A DNA stretch of 17,055 nt from JARBAU01 sp040414675 (GTDB lineage: Archaea; Thermoproteota; Nitrososphaeria; Nitrososphaerales; Nitrososphaeraceae). The stretch lies in assembly GCA_040414675.1 (NCBI GenBank), contig JBEDUN010000154.1, positions 1-17,055 on the forward strand, in the 5' to 3' direction. Position 1 is the stretch's first letter, and each line of letters starts with the position of its first letter. Positions 1 through 7,247 of the stretch are shown piece by piece. The position numbers and the translations under genes are program-made. The notes beneath the pieces were generated by a model. That model had not been told where the DNA came from, did no database searches, and saw only the letters and a program-made list of their open reading frames with translations.

Positions 1-25
1 CAAATCTATTATACATTATGTGGGT

Positions 26-277
26 ATGAATCAAATTCATATTATTTCAGGAATAGCAATAGCAACTATAGCTCTATTGCTAGTTACGACAACAACAATG
101 TCAAGTCAGCAGTCCGTGTTCGCACATGGTGGCCACCATCATCATGGTGGCGGTGGTGCAGCAGCCGCAGCCGCAGCATCTGGAGGTTCGGCAGCCGCAG
201 CAGCCGCAGCCGGTGGTGCAGCAGCCGCAGCCGCAGCATCTGAAGGTTCAGCAGCCGCAGCAGCCGCAGCTAGTTGA
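26..277 (+). CDS. small exported His/Ala-rich protein
   Basis: No family is recognised. The product has a clear signal peptide (hydrophobic residues about 7-22 ending at VFAH), then a short His/Gly patch (HGGHHHHGGGG), then two near-identical 20-residue blocks of Ala runs separated by SGGS, GG and SEGS. The mature protein is therefore only about 50 low-complexity residues. The His patch could bind metal such as copper, nickel or zinc; that is inference. ATG at 26 is chosen; an in-frame GTG lies two codons upstream at 20, and neither has a clear Shine-Dalgarno. The Ala blocks come from a 60-bp tandem DNA repeat that is far more GC-rich than its surroundings. Another frame of the repeat encodes Gln/Pro repeats but has no signal peptide, so this frame is preferred. 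The next gene follows within 80 bases. Confidence 0.6.
   Translation: MNQIHIISGIAIATIALLLVTTTTMSSQQSVFAHGGHHHHGGGGAAAAAAASGGSAAAAAAAGGAAAAAAASEGSAAAAAAAS
152..271. repeat. two tandem copies of a 60-bp GC-rich unit
   Basis: Copy 1 spans 152-211 and copy 2 spans 212-271. They differ at three positions (a g/a after the shared GCATCTG, a g/a at the end of GGTTC, and the last base). Each is itself built from GCAGCC/GCCGCA hexamers, so slippage could change length both within and between units. The unit is a multiple of three, so expansion or contraction would keep the Ala-rich frame open. Confidence 0.9.
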
Positions 278-354
278 GATGGTTTGTAAAGGACTATGGA
301 GCAGTCTACAAACATCCATTATCACATTCTTTCAAGAAATCAGGAATTAGGAAG

Positions 355-999
355 ATGAATATTATGGGAATACAATCCAAATATTTACTTGTCAGTCTTT
401 TTGTAGTCTTGACTGTGACGTTATCTTCAGCATTGTTATCTACTCGCTCGATATTGTCCACAATATCATCATCGCTGCCACTCGTATCTCCTATTGTTCA
501 GACTGCAAGAGCTGATGTGAATATTGATACTTCTGGAAATGGCAAAGCAGCTGCATTTGATGGTAAAAATACTATATCTTCAGATGGCAAAGGCTTTTGC
601 AATACTGTAGATAATATTGCTGGAGGAAAGTTTGCACCTCTGTTTGGAGGAATAGTTAACTGCAAATCTTCTTCAGATCAATATAATATAGACTATTCCG
701 TAATTAAAGACCCAGTAAAAGTAGGTGACACAACCTACATGAGTATAACTGTCAGAGACAAAAATACAGATCAACCTGTTTCTGATGCACTTGTTCTATT
801 AACTATCCAACCACCCAGTTCCAATCCATCTGTAGGCAAGACAACAACAACTCAAACTGCATATACGGATAAGGATGGACATGCTATATTTACTGTACAA
901 ATAGGTCCTCATTCGAGCAGTGGAATTTATAATACCAATTTAGAAATCAAAAAAGACAACTATGATTCAAACCTGCAGAAATCATTTCAGGTAGTATAA
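355..999 (+). CDS. exported protein with C-terminal Ig-like beta-sandwich domain
   Basis: From the ATG at 355, preceded by AGGAAG, the protein has a hydrophobic signal segment (about residues 10-27), then a Ser/Thr-rich stretch and a possible cleavage near TARAD. A middle region carries two Cys (GFCNT and VNCKS) that could form a disulfide. The last ~95 residues have the pattern of a bacterial/archaeal Ig-like domain: DPVKVGDTTYMSITVRD, a variable loop, TDKDGHAIFTV, then a final strand. This resembles the Ig-like domains in the proteins at 3171-4235 and 12656-13423. The frame stays open upstream to 274, but that would put a polar N-terminus before the signal segment, so 355 is preferred. The likely role is cell-surface structure or adhesion; no enzymatic motif is seen. 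A T-rich stretch (about 1004-1020) just after the stop may end transcription. Confidence 0.7.
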   Translation: MNIMGIQSKYLLVSLFVVLTVTLSSALLSTRSILSTISSSLPLVSPIVQTARADVNIDTSGNGKAAAFDGKNTISSDGKGFCNTVDNIAGGKFAPLFGGIVNCKSSSDQYNIDYSVIKDPVKVGDTTYMSITVRDKNTDQPVSDALVLLTIQPPSSNPSVGKTTTTQTAYTDKDGHAIFTVQIGPHSSSGIYNTNLEIKKDNYDSNLQKSFQVV

Positions 1000-1236
1000 A
1001 CAACTTTCTCTTTTATTAATTAGTTTATATACCAATATAGATCTTACTTTCCATAATCCTGAGTACCATCCAAAAGTTTAATGATTTTATTTAATTTTTA
1101 TTCCTCTGAATTTGTCAATCTATTGAGATAAAACTTGCGATCATAGTTGTCTGCCATTAAGCATAAACTAAGGAAAATAGATTAGTTGGAAGAGATCTGA
1201 TTGGAAGATTGTTGACACTTTTTGTCACTGTAACTA

Positions 1237-1422
1237 TTATTCTTTGAATATGGTACAGAATGTAGGCATACTATACACTAACATCGAATCAATATGTTTC
1301 CTATGAGTAGTCACAGAACCTGAATCCGATTCACATTTAAATCTAGCCAGTTTGCATACAAACCAATGCTCACATTTACCACAGTAGTGAAGATGATCGG
1401 GATCGTTTGTATTACGTTGCAA
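1237..1422 (-). CDS. possible small zinc-finger-like protein
   Basis: The 61-residue frame contains a Cys/His cluster: CGKC at residues 14-17, further Cys at 23 and 30, and HRKH at 40-43. A CxxC followed by HxxH looks like a divergent archaeal zinc finger, though the spacing is not that of a canonical C2H2 finger. The only conventional start is a TTG at 1422 with no Shine-Dalgarno; the frame is open upstream to 1465 without another start, so the true N-terminus is uncertain and the gene may be truncated. No operon context: the neighbours on both sides are exported proteins. It could be a small DNA- or RNA-binding regulator, or a remnant of one. Confidence 0.4.
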   Translation of the reverse strand: MQRNTNDPDHLHYCGKCEHWFVCKLARFKCESDSGSVTTHRKHIDSMLVYSMPTFCTIFKE

Positions 1423-1512
1423 TCTGGTAATTAGTATGCAGCGGAAAACACTGCTTATAGAACCTTACTTAACATTGTTAACCACTGCCAGTAGATACAT
1501 CTATTACACTAT

Positions 1513-1731
1513 TTATGGGAATGGTAATACAAATGGTGTCTTTGCATCATTTCTGGATGGAGAATTAGTAGCGGAATTTGAATCTTGAGAATTACATGAT
1601 GAGAATTTGTCACCACTAGTACTATCGGTACATCTTTTGGCTGTGACTACATGTGTCTGATATGCTATAGAGACTAACAATATGCTAGATAACAAGCAAA
1701 GAAAAGACATAGCTACAGCTAGATACGACAA
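1513..1731 (-). CDS. small exported protein, unknown function
   Basis: This 72-residue product has a strong signal peptide (hydrophobic residues about 4-24, then TAKRC). The mature part is short, Ser/Asn/Asp-rich and has two Cys (residues 34 and 46) that could pair. The TTG at 1731 follows GATAGAAGGAT, a good Shine-Dalgarno but unusually close. An internal ATG at 1710 lacks a ribosome site and would shorten the signal peptide, so TTG is preferred. No homologue is recognised. Signal peptide plus ribosome site make it more likely real than chance. Confidence 0.5.
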   Translation of the reverse strand: MSYLAVAMSFLCLLSSILLVSIAYQTHVVTAKRCTDSTSGDKFSSCNSQDSNSATNSPSRNDAKTPFVLPFP

Positions 1732-1863
1732 AATCCTTCTATCCGCATTATTATGAATGAATCCCGTAGTATGATTATTTGATTATTATGTGATATATGA
1801 AAATTAAGAAAAAGAATGCTGTATCTTTTTTTAATAAGATTTTCTAATTGGATTCACAAGGTA

Positions 1864-1877
1864 TTTTAAAAAATATT
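1864..1877 (+). promoter_or_regulatory. TATA-like box of the 1910 gene
   Basis: The A/T run TTTTAAAAAATATT lies about 35-45 bases before the ATG at 1910, suitable for an archaeal TATA box with transcription starting near 1895. No Shine-Dalgarno precedes the start, which fits a short leader. Assignment rests on position and composition only. Confidence 0.35.
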
Positions 1878-1909
1878 AATATGATCTGTACAAATTGGTT
1901 CATTTGCCA

Positions 1910-3037
1910 ATGATGATGCCTCAAATTAATAAAGATCCTTCTATTCACGTTAACTGTTTAAAATCTTTTTTAGCTAGCCTAATTCTGTTATTCTTTCTAG
2001 TCTCTACAGTATTAATTTGCAATAAAGATTATAGCACTAATAATGTAGGATTTGCCCTCAGCCAAAAACATAGTAATAGTACGAGAGTTAATGTCACTAG
2101 TACAGATCAAGCAACAACAACATCATCATCTCGTAATATTACTAGGGCAAAGGGGATAAATTCTGATCCTCAATCTAACGGATCGAAATCAACAAGTAAT
2201 GATAAATTAGCAATTCTAACATTCGGAGATACTGTAAAAAATCAAATTACTACTGCAAAGCCGATATTAGATAAGTATGGATTTAAAGCAAGCTTCTTTA
2301 TAACCTGTGGGTTTCCAAGCGAAGCAAATAGTAGCAAGCAGCATCGTATGAATTGGAATGACGTATTGGAGTTACAAAAAGATGGCCAGGACGTAGAATC
2401 AAAAGGCATGACACATCGAGACCTAAATCATTTATCTCTAAAAGATCTAGAATCTGAAATAGGTGGCTCCAAACAATGTCTAGAAAGTCACGGTATTAAT
2501 TCTCCTAACATATTTGCAGTTGTGCATGGCGATGCTTGGGATAATTCTACTATAATAAATACGATTAGTAAGTATTATGGATTTGCAGATAATGGCTTTG
2601 CCGATCTAATGTACTTGCGTTGTGATGGTTATGACGTTACTCATAAGCTTACAGATTGTAGGACATTATTTGATAATGGAACACTAACTCATGCAAATAG
2701 ATATTCTATCAGGGAAGAAAGCCATAATTCTTTGGATCAAATTTACCTTCACAATGATACGGCAACATTTCAAAAATTTGTCGAACAGGTTAATTCACAA
2801 ACTGCTTATAATAGTAAAAAGGGCTTTGTAGACGCCATTCCAATATTTGCATATCATAGCATAGATGACTCGAAAGGACGATCGAGTACTCACGTCAAAT
2901 TGTTTGCTTCTGAAATGAAATATTTGCATGATAACGGATTTAAGGTAATACCTATGTCAGATCTGCGTTATGATCAAATTACGAAATATATGTATATAAG
3001 AAATAATCAACTTAGCATTCATCTCTTGTCATCGTGA
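1910..3037 (+). CDS. exported NodB-type polysaccharide deacetylase homologue with eroded catalytic motifs
   Basis: This belongs to the carbohydrate esterase 4 / NodB fold family, whose active members remove acetyl groups from surface polysaccharides using a metal held by one Asp and two His. Residues 17-36 form a signal anchor, 40-98 a Ser/Thr/Asn-rich linker, and about 99-365 the NodB domain. It aligns along its length with the deacetylase at 7248-8156. Motif 1 reads TFGD (104-107) where the paralogue has SFDD, so the catalytic-base Asp is Gly. Motif 2 reads KGMTH (165-169) where the paralogue has HSMDH, so one metal His is Lys. Motif 3 reads FAVVHGD where the paralogue has FAYPYAD. The late FAYHS His is kept. 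This suggests a pseudoenzyme, perhaps a carbohydrate-binding or structural protein. ATG 1910 heads a triple ATG; an in-frame TTG at 1895 is possible. An isolated gene with its own promoter. Confidence 0.85.
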   Translation: MMMPQINKDPSIHVNCLKSFLASLILLFFLVSTVLICNKDYSTNNVGFALSQKHSNSTRVNVTSTDQATTTSSSRNITRAKGINSDPQSNGSKSTSNDKLAILTFGDTVKNQITTAKPILDKYGFKASFFITCGFPSEANSSKQHRMNWNDVLELQKDGQDVESKGMTHRDLNHLSLKDLESEIGGSKQCLESHGINSPNIFAVVHGDAWDNSTIINTISKYYGFADNGFADLMYLRCDGYDVTHKLTDCRTLFDNGTLTHANRYSIREESHNSLDQIYLHNDTATFQKFVEQVNSQTAYNSKKGFVDAIPIFAYHSIDDSKGRSSTHVKLFASEMKYLHDNGFKVIPMSDLRYDQITKYMYIRNNQLSIHLLSS

Positions 3038-3056
3038 CATAGATATGATACTAGTA

Positions 3057-3109
3057 ATTTCGTAATGCGAACGCGAAATGTAGGAATAGTTATTTTAACA
3101 ATATTTTTT
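3057..3109 (+). terminator. hairpin and T-run after the deacetylase homologue
   Basis: Between convergent genes there is a 6-bp stem (ATTTCG 3057-3062 with CGAAAT 3074-3079) and then a six-T run at 3104-3109. Archaeal terminators need mainly the T-run, so this is a plausible stop for the plus-strand gene. The same stretch also encodes a 20-codon hydrophobic frame (3065-3127) that is probably chance. Confidence 0.35.
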
Positions 3110-3170
3110 GTGATTTGGGCAGGATAAAGTTTCCTTACTCGTTATGCTCGATGATATAGAATTCCCTTTT

Positions 3171-4235
3171 TTATTTTAAGTTATTTTCCAAACTTCTTGT
3201 GACCTTGCTGAATATCTCCCGAGTAAGATTCTTTATATTATCGTTCAGACCGTTAGTAAAGTTATTGCTAGCATGAGCTAAAATAAATGGATTATCATTA
3301 TTTGAAGGTTCTACTGTAAATATATTTGATTCCGATCTCCCACTGTATTTACCCGATAATGCGTCTACTTTTATTATATAAGGTGTACCTATCTGAGCAT
3401 TTACAGGTACTCTCCATGAATATGAAACTTCACCATTTCTGTCTGCATTACCATCAAATTGTTCTACTGTTGCATTCATATTTTTAGAAGGAAACGATGA
3501 AGGAGAGGAAGGAGATGACAAAGATGATAGATCGATAATTTGTCCATTCACCTTAGCTCCACTAATGGCCGTATTTGTGATACCTGGACTACGAACCTTC
3601 AAAGTGATAGTCTGTGTGTCTCCTGCAGCAATTCGATCTTTATCAACACTAATCAAAATTTGTAATGTCATTGGCTGAGCAGCACCAGTAATAATAGAAC
3701 TGTCATTATAACCTCTTGTTCCAATTAGATCTATACTTGTCCATTTGTTAAAACTATCTGGATTGTCAAGGCATGAGATTTTTGCAGTTAATTTGTTAGA
3801 TCCCTCTCTAATTACAGTATAGCTCGAATCTAGCATATATTTCCAACCAGAATAATCATTGGCCCCATATTTTCCTGTCGCAATAGTCTTTTGGTATGGC
3901 TTTACTCCATTCAAAAGTATTGAAACTATACAATCCTTTGATTTGTCATCGGATGAAGTGCCAACAATTAAGAGATTTTTATCATTAGTTACTGGAACAT
4001 TTTGACCGTTATATGGTGATGTGATTCTTATTCTGGGAATTAAAGTAGCATTTGTTGTACCTGTCTTTAACTTAGTTAAAAGTGAATTAGCAGAATTATC
4101 CATCTTTAAAGGAATTATTTTTGTTGTCACTGTACTCATTTTTTGTGCATATGAAAATTGAGAATTAGAAATAGTAATAATAGCAACAAATGAACACATT
4201 CCGATAAATGTCAGAATTATAAGTAATTGTGACAT
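3171..4235 (-). CDS. exported two-domain Ig-like surface protein
   Basis: Residues 1-30 are a signal peptide (cleavage likely near SYAQ). Residues about 66-172 form an Ig-like module with the pattern RIRITSPYNGQNVP, a DC, KPYQ, GANDYSGW and KLTAKISC, which I recognise as a recurring module of thaumarchaeal exported proteins; its two Cys (102 and 155) probably pair. Residues about 190-310 form a second Ig-like domain (SVDKDRIAAGDTQTITLKV to SYSWRVP to FTVEP), closely patterned like the domain at 12656-13423. A Ser/Pro-rich insert (238-250) lies between its strands. The tail is Asn-rich and ends in a Lys/Arg-rich stretch with no membrane anchor. The ATG at 4235 has GGAG seven bases upstream. 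Role inferred: cell-surface or matrix protein. An IS element is inserted 55 bases upstream of the start codon. Confidence 0.75.
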   Translation of the reverse strand: MSQLLIILTFIGMCSFVAIITISNSQFSYAQKMSTVTTKIIPLKMDNSANSLLTKLKTGTTNATLIPRIRITSPYNGQNVPVTNDKNLLIVGTSSDDKSKDCIVSILLNGVKPYQKTIATGKYGANDYSGWKYMLDSSYTVIREGSNKLTAKISCLDNPDSFNKWTSIDLIGTRGYNDSSIITGAAQPMTLQILISVDKDRIAAGDTQTITLKVRSPGITNTAISGAKVNGQIIDLSSLSSPSSPSSFPSKNMNATVEQFDGNADRNGEVSYSWRVPVNAQIGTPYIIKVDALSGKYSGRSESNIFTVEPSNNDNPFILAHASNNFTNGLNDNIKNLTREIFSKVTRSLENNLK

Positions 4236-4260
4236 CCCTATGCTCCAATTTGCATAGAAA

Positions 4261-4271
4261 ATTATTATATA
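4261..4271 (-). promoter_or_regulatory. TATA-like box of the 4235 gene
   Basis: Read on the minus strand, TATATAATAAT lies 26-36 bases before the start codon. It falls between the gene and the IS target duplication at 4281-4289, so the insertion leaves the core box intact but replaces everything upstream of it. Confidence 0.35.
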
Positions 4272-4280
4272 TGAAATTAT

Positions 4281-4289
4281 TAATACATT
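4281..4289. repeat. left target site duplication TAATACATT
   Basis: Identical to 5242-5250 and directly abutting the left terminal inverted repeat. Confidence 0.85.
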
Positions 4290-5241
4290 GGCTCTGTAGA
4301 AACCATGTATTAAACACCATTAGAGCTTTGTAGTAGCACAATCCAATATGGCTGTTGAAAGAATCAAGATATGTTAGATTGGCAAATACTATGTACCGTG
4401 TTTTAAGAAGTTCAAGGATACCCCTGTTTCTTCACAGAAAGAGCAATCATGTATTTACGATGTGGCAGCATCTAGTACTACTAGCAATAAGACAGTACGA
4501 AGGTAAGAGTTATAGAATATTTATCGAATGACTGGTTGAAGCGCATTACCTTAGATTATTTTTAGGATTGTCACGTATTCCTCATTTTACAACATTGCAA
4601 AAGTTTACAGACAGAATCAATAATGCATTACTTGAAAAGATAATTTCATCCTTCATTGTGATTAGCGGTACAAAGCATATTTTTGTTGGAATAGATTCAA
4701 CAGGATTCAAGATAACTCGTGCTTCACAGTATTATGCTGAACGAACAGCAACCAGAAGAAAATATGCCAAGTTATCCATTGGAGCAGATGTATTACAACA
4801 AATCATATGTACAATTAGGATAAGACGAGCTCCTACAAGACATGATAATATAGATTTCAAGCCAATCATAACAAGGACATCAAATATACTTCCATTGTCT
4901 GTAGTTACTGCTGATAAGGGATATGATAGTGAGAATAATCATCTTTTCGTAAGAGAGGAATTACATGCATTCAGTGTAATCCCAGCTCGCTATGAGCACG
5001 TACCGATATGGAGAACACATGGCAAGTACAGAAAACAGATGAAGCACGGATATTCCAAATTGCTGTACAATCAGCGAAACAAGGATGAAACCATAATGTC
5101 TGTCATAAAAAGACTGTTTGGAGAGCATTTAATGTCTAGATTAACTAGAACACAAAACAGGGAATTATCTTTCAGATGTATAACCTACAATATGCACAGA
5201 CTAACTAATCTGATAATACAGATGATGTTTTCTACAATGCC
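4290..5241. mobile_element. 952-bp IS element, IS5-like, with 9-bp target duplication
   Basis: The left end starts GGCTCTGTAGAAACCAT; the reverse complement of the right end starts GGCATTGTAGAAAACAT, so 14 of the first 17 positions match as terminal inverted repeats (4290-4306 and 5225-5241). Both ends are flanked by the same 9 bases, TAATACATT, at 4281-4289 and 5242-5250. One DDE transposase frame fills the interior. Size, DDE pattern and 9-bp duplication fit the broad IS5 superfamily; the exact group is not assigned. Perfect target duplications argue for a fairly recent insertion. It sits in an intergenic gap and interrupts no recognisable gene. Confidence 0.85.
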
Positions 5242-5287
5242 TAATACATTCATTAATATAAATATAGATTTAAGTTATAGAATCTAA
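4391..5287 (+). pseudogene. DDE transposase interrupted by an in-frame TGA
   Basis: The enzyme would cut and join the IS ends. The reading frame is continuous from an ATG at 4391 (in-frame TTGs at 4355 and 4379 are also possible) but meets TGA at 4529-4531, inside a conserved-looking stretch (KSYRIFIE, stop, LVEAHYLRLFLGLSRIP). A TGG to TGA change in a Trp codon would explain it. After the stop the frame continues with the DDE domain: Asp in GIDSTG (codon near 4694), Asp in TADKGYD (near 4913) and Glu in NKDET (near 5087). A TTG at 4568 could restart translation, giving a product without the N-terminal DNA-binding part. The frame runs through the right inverted repeat (encoding FSTMP) and 46 bases into host DNA before stopping, so its last ~15 residues are not IS-encoded. 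A six-T run follows at 5294-5299. Confidence 0.8.
5242..5250. repeat. right target site duplication TAATACATT
   Basis: Identical to 4281-4289 and directly abutting the right terminal inverted repeat. It lies inside the extended reading frame of the transposase. Confidence 0.85.
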
Positions 5288-5457
5288 GTAGCCTTTTTTC
5301 TTCGTATAAAAATAACGAGTATATGTTCATCTAAACTAATTAAAGATTATTTAGATTACCCAGCAAGAGTGAGACTATTAATCACATATTATTTATTATA
5401 TGTAGAGTATGTATTTGGTTAATTGTAATGAAATGAAGCTTAATTATCTGACTGTTA

Positions 5458-6825
5458 TTAACCTGTTGCAGGTAATATCCTATATATGGTACCATCAATT
5501 GTAAGAACATACAGAAACCCATCTGGTCCAACTTCTAAGTCAGTAATTGTACCAAAGCCATGTCCAAATATTACTGGTTTAAGATCGTCTGGGTTATTTG
5601 CTACTTTACCTTCAAGTGGTCCACTTAACAAGAGACCTGTTCTATCCTCATTTAGTTTAAAATTGTATAAATTACCTGTATTTACATCGCCTACGAACAT
5701 TGTATTTTCGTACTGTTTTCCCAATTTATCTGAGTTTAAGAATTTTAATGCTGTTGGACCTACTGGCTGCTTCCAGACAAATTCTGGAGATCTGTAGATT
5801 CCCTTGCCTCCAAAGTTTATCAAATCACGAGAAGGATTTTCTGCAACTGGACCTGGTTGCGGACCATTTACTTGCCATATTCCTTGGACTTGGCTCCAAC
5901 CGCTGTTAAACCCAGGCTTAACCAGATTAATCTCATCGCCATATGTAGGCCCGTTTTCAGTATCCCATAAATTTCCAGTCACAGGGTCAAAATCAATACC
6001 AAAGCTATTTCTGACACCATATGCATAATACACTCTTGTTGGATCTTCATTCCCTAATGGATCAGGTGTTACTGGTTGGCCATCTTTTGTAACTCTTAGT
6101 ACACCACTAGTTCCATCAAGTTTCTTACCATTATTGTTGTTCTGAGCCTGGCCATTATGAGTTCCAACATCACCTATCACTGTATACACGTTATTATCTG
6201 GACCTATTAGCACTTTGCCACCATTATGATTACTTTCTACAAGAGGGTCTAGGGAATTAGAAGGAAGATTTAGCAGATCTACAGGATTTGTCAACTGATC
6301 ATTAACTAATTCATATCTGTAAATATGGTTACCTGCTGAAACTTTTGGGTCTGTGGTAGGTTTAGTGTAGTAAAGAAAAACATACGTAGGTCCCTGGCCA
6401 GTATTATCATTACCAGCTATTTTAGTTTGTTTTGAAATTGCAATCCCAAGTAAACCCCATTCTGCGAAAGCAGTTGCCGCATTAACATGTAGAAGTGGCT
6501 TCTTCATAAGATGACCATCTACAATTCTAAGTACATCTCCTGAATTTTTCTCGAGGACTAAAATATCATTGGGGCCTAGAAATGCCATACTCGTTGGTAT
6601 ATGAAATCCTTTAATGACAACTTCTGCTTTCAGATTTGGATCATTAATTGTGGGTCCTGCAGAAGCAGGTACCGCTCTAGTGTAAGCAGCATTAGCATAG
6701 AAAGAGGTAGGAGATATTTGCGTCATAGAGAATAAAGATGCTACAATAAGAATCATAACAAAGAATAGTGATAATTTTGATCTTAAGAAGCTTAAAGATA
6801 TTCGCATAGAATGTGGATCACTCAT
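5458..6825 (-). CDS. exported PQQ-dependent sugar dehydrogenase family protein (glucose/sorbosone dehydrogenase fold)
   Basis: The 455-residue protein has an N-terminal signal segment (about residues 19-46) and a six-bladed propeller of the soluble glucose/sorbosone dehydrogenase family. Family members oxidise aldose sugars outside the cell using PQQ and calcium. Visible landmarks: FHIPTSMAFLGPNDILVLEK (first blade), GLLGIAI (124-130), SNHNGGKVLIGPDNNVY with the expected catalytic His at about 200, VIGDVG, YAYGVRNSFGID with the PQQ-contacting Arg at about 272, DTENGPTYGDEIN (288-300, calcium/PQQ region), and a C-terminal blade ending DGTIYRILPATG. Length is normal. The ATG at 6825 follows AGGA nine bases upstream. 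No PQQ synthesis gene is in the window, so the cofactor may come from elsewhere. The electron acceptor and sugar cannot be told from sequence. Single gene, its 3' end facing the IS. Confidence 0.88.
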   Translation of the reverse strand: MSDPHSMRISLSFLRSKLSLFFVMILIVASLFSMTQISPTSFYANAAYTRAVPASAGPTINDPNLKAEVVIKGFHIPTSMAFLGPNDILVLEKNSGDVLRIVDGHLMKKPLLHVNAATAFAEWGLLGIAISKQTKIAGNDNTGQGPTYVFLYYTKPTTDPKVSAGNHIYRYELVNDQLTNPVDLLNLPSNSLDPLVESNHNGGKVLIGPDNNVYTVIGDVGTHNGQAQNNNNGKKLDGTSGVLRVTKDGQPVTPDPLGNEDPTRVYYAYGVRNSFGIDFDPVTGNLWDTENGPTYGDEINLVKPGFNSGWSQVQGIWQVNGPQPGPVAENPSRDLINFGGKGIYRSPEFVWKQPVGPTALKFLNSDKLGKQYENTMFVGDVNTGNLYNFKLNEDRTGLLLSGPLEGKVANNPDDLKPVIFGHGFGTITDLEVGPDGFLYVLTIDGTIYRILPATG

Positions 6826-7247
6826 TTAGAATTTTCCTGACTATTTTTATGTTTTGTAAATAACTATATCAATAAACCTCTCGATGTTTGATCCATATAA
6901 GGTTGGTATGGCATAGTATCCCATTCATAAAAAGATCTTCTAATTATTTTGTCGTGATAACTACTTTGATGGTGGCACGATACTTGATCATGAATCATTT
7001 GGTGCAGTTGGAGTGGATTCTGGTATATTACAAATTTTGAATTCATCAGCAATTAACAAGTTTCATACGGAACTACTACTACTGATCGCATTTGACATTT
7101 ATCGAGTTCTTATATTGGTATGAATGAACTCTACTAAATTCAGATCTCCTGTAAATTGTTTATGATTATTTGAAGATGTACGGTTAATGATAACGGTGTG
7201 CCATATGGCTTGTTAGTATACATGCATTTTATAACGACTGTTACAGT
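6826..7247. other. gene-poor interval between two minus-strand genes
   Basis: It holds the promoter of the dehydrogenase gene (a T-rich box near 6842-6851, read as CATAAAAATA on the minus strand) and one open plus-strand frame described separately. A 62-codon minus-strand frame (6864-7052) overlaps that frame and shows no family signature. Confidence 0.5.
6944..7123 (+). pseudogene. possible gene remnant, DSG-containing
   Basis: An open 59-codon plus-strand frame has no conventional start. Its middle part (FDGGTILDHESFGAVGVDSGIL) is well composed and looks like protein sequence; the later part becomes Leu/Ile-rich and unconvincing. No family is firmly recognised. It could be the surviving core of a decayed gene or a chance frame. 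Confidence 0.25.

Noticed and set aside
126..350. Plus-strand frame with Gln/Pro repeats
   Set aside because: It is a shadow of the 60-bp repeat in another frame and lacks the signal peptide that supports the Ala-rich frame.
5486..6028. Three plus-strand frames opposite the sugar dehydrogenase
   Set aside because: They lie antisense to strongly conserved propeller motifs and show no family signature.
6864..7052. 62-codon minus-strand frame
   Set aside because: It is His/Gln/Tyr-rich, has no ribosome site and overlaps a more protein-like plus-strand frame.
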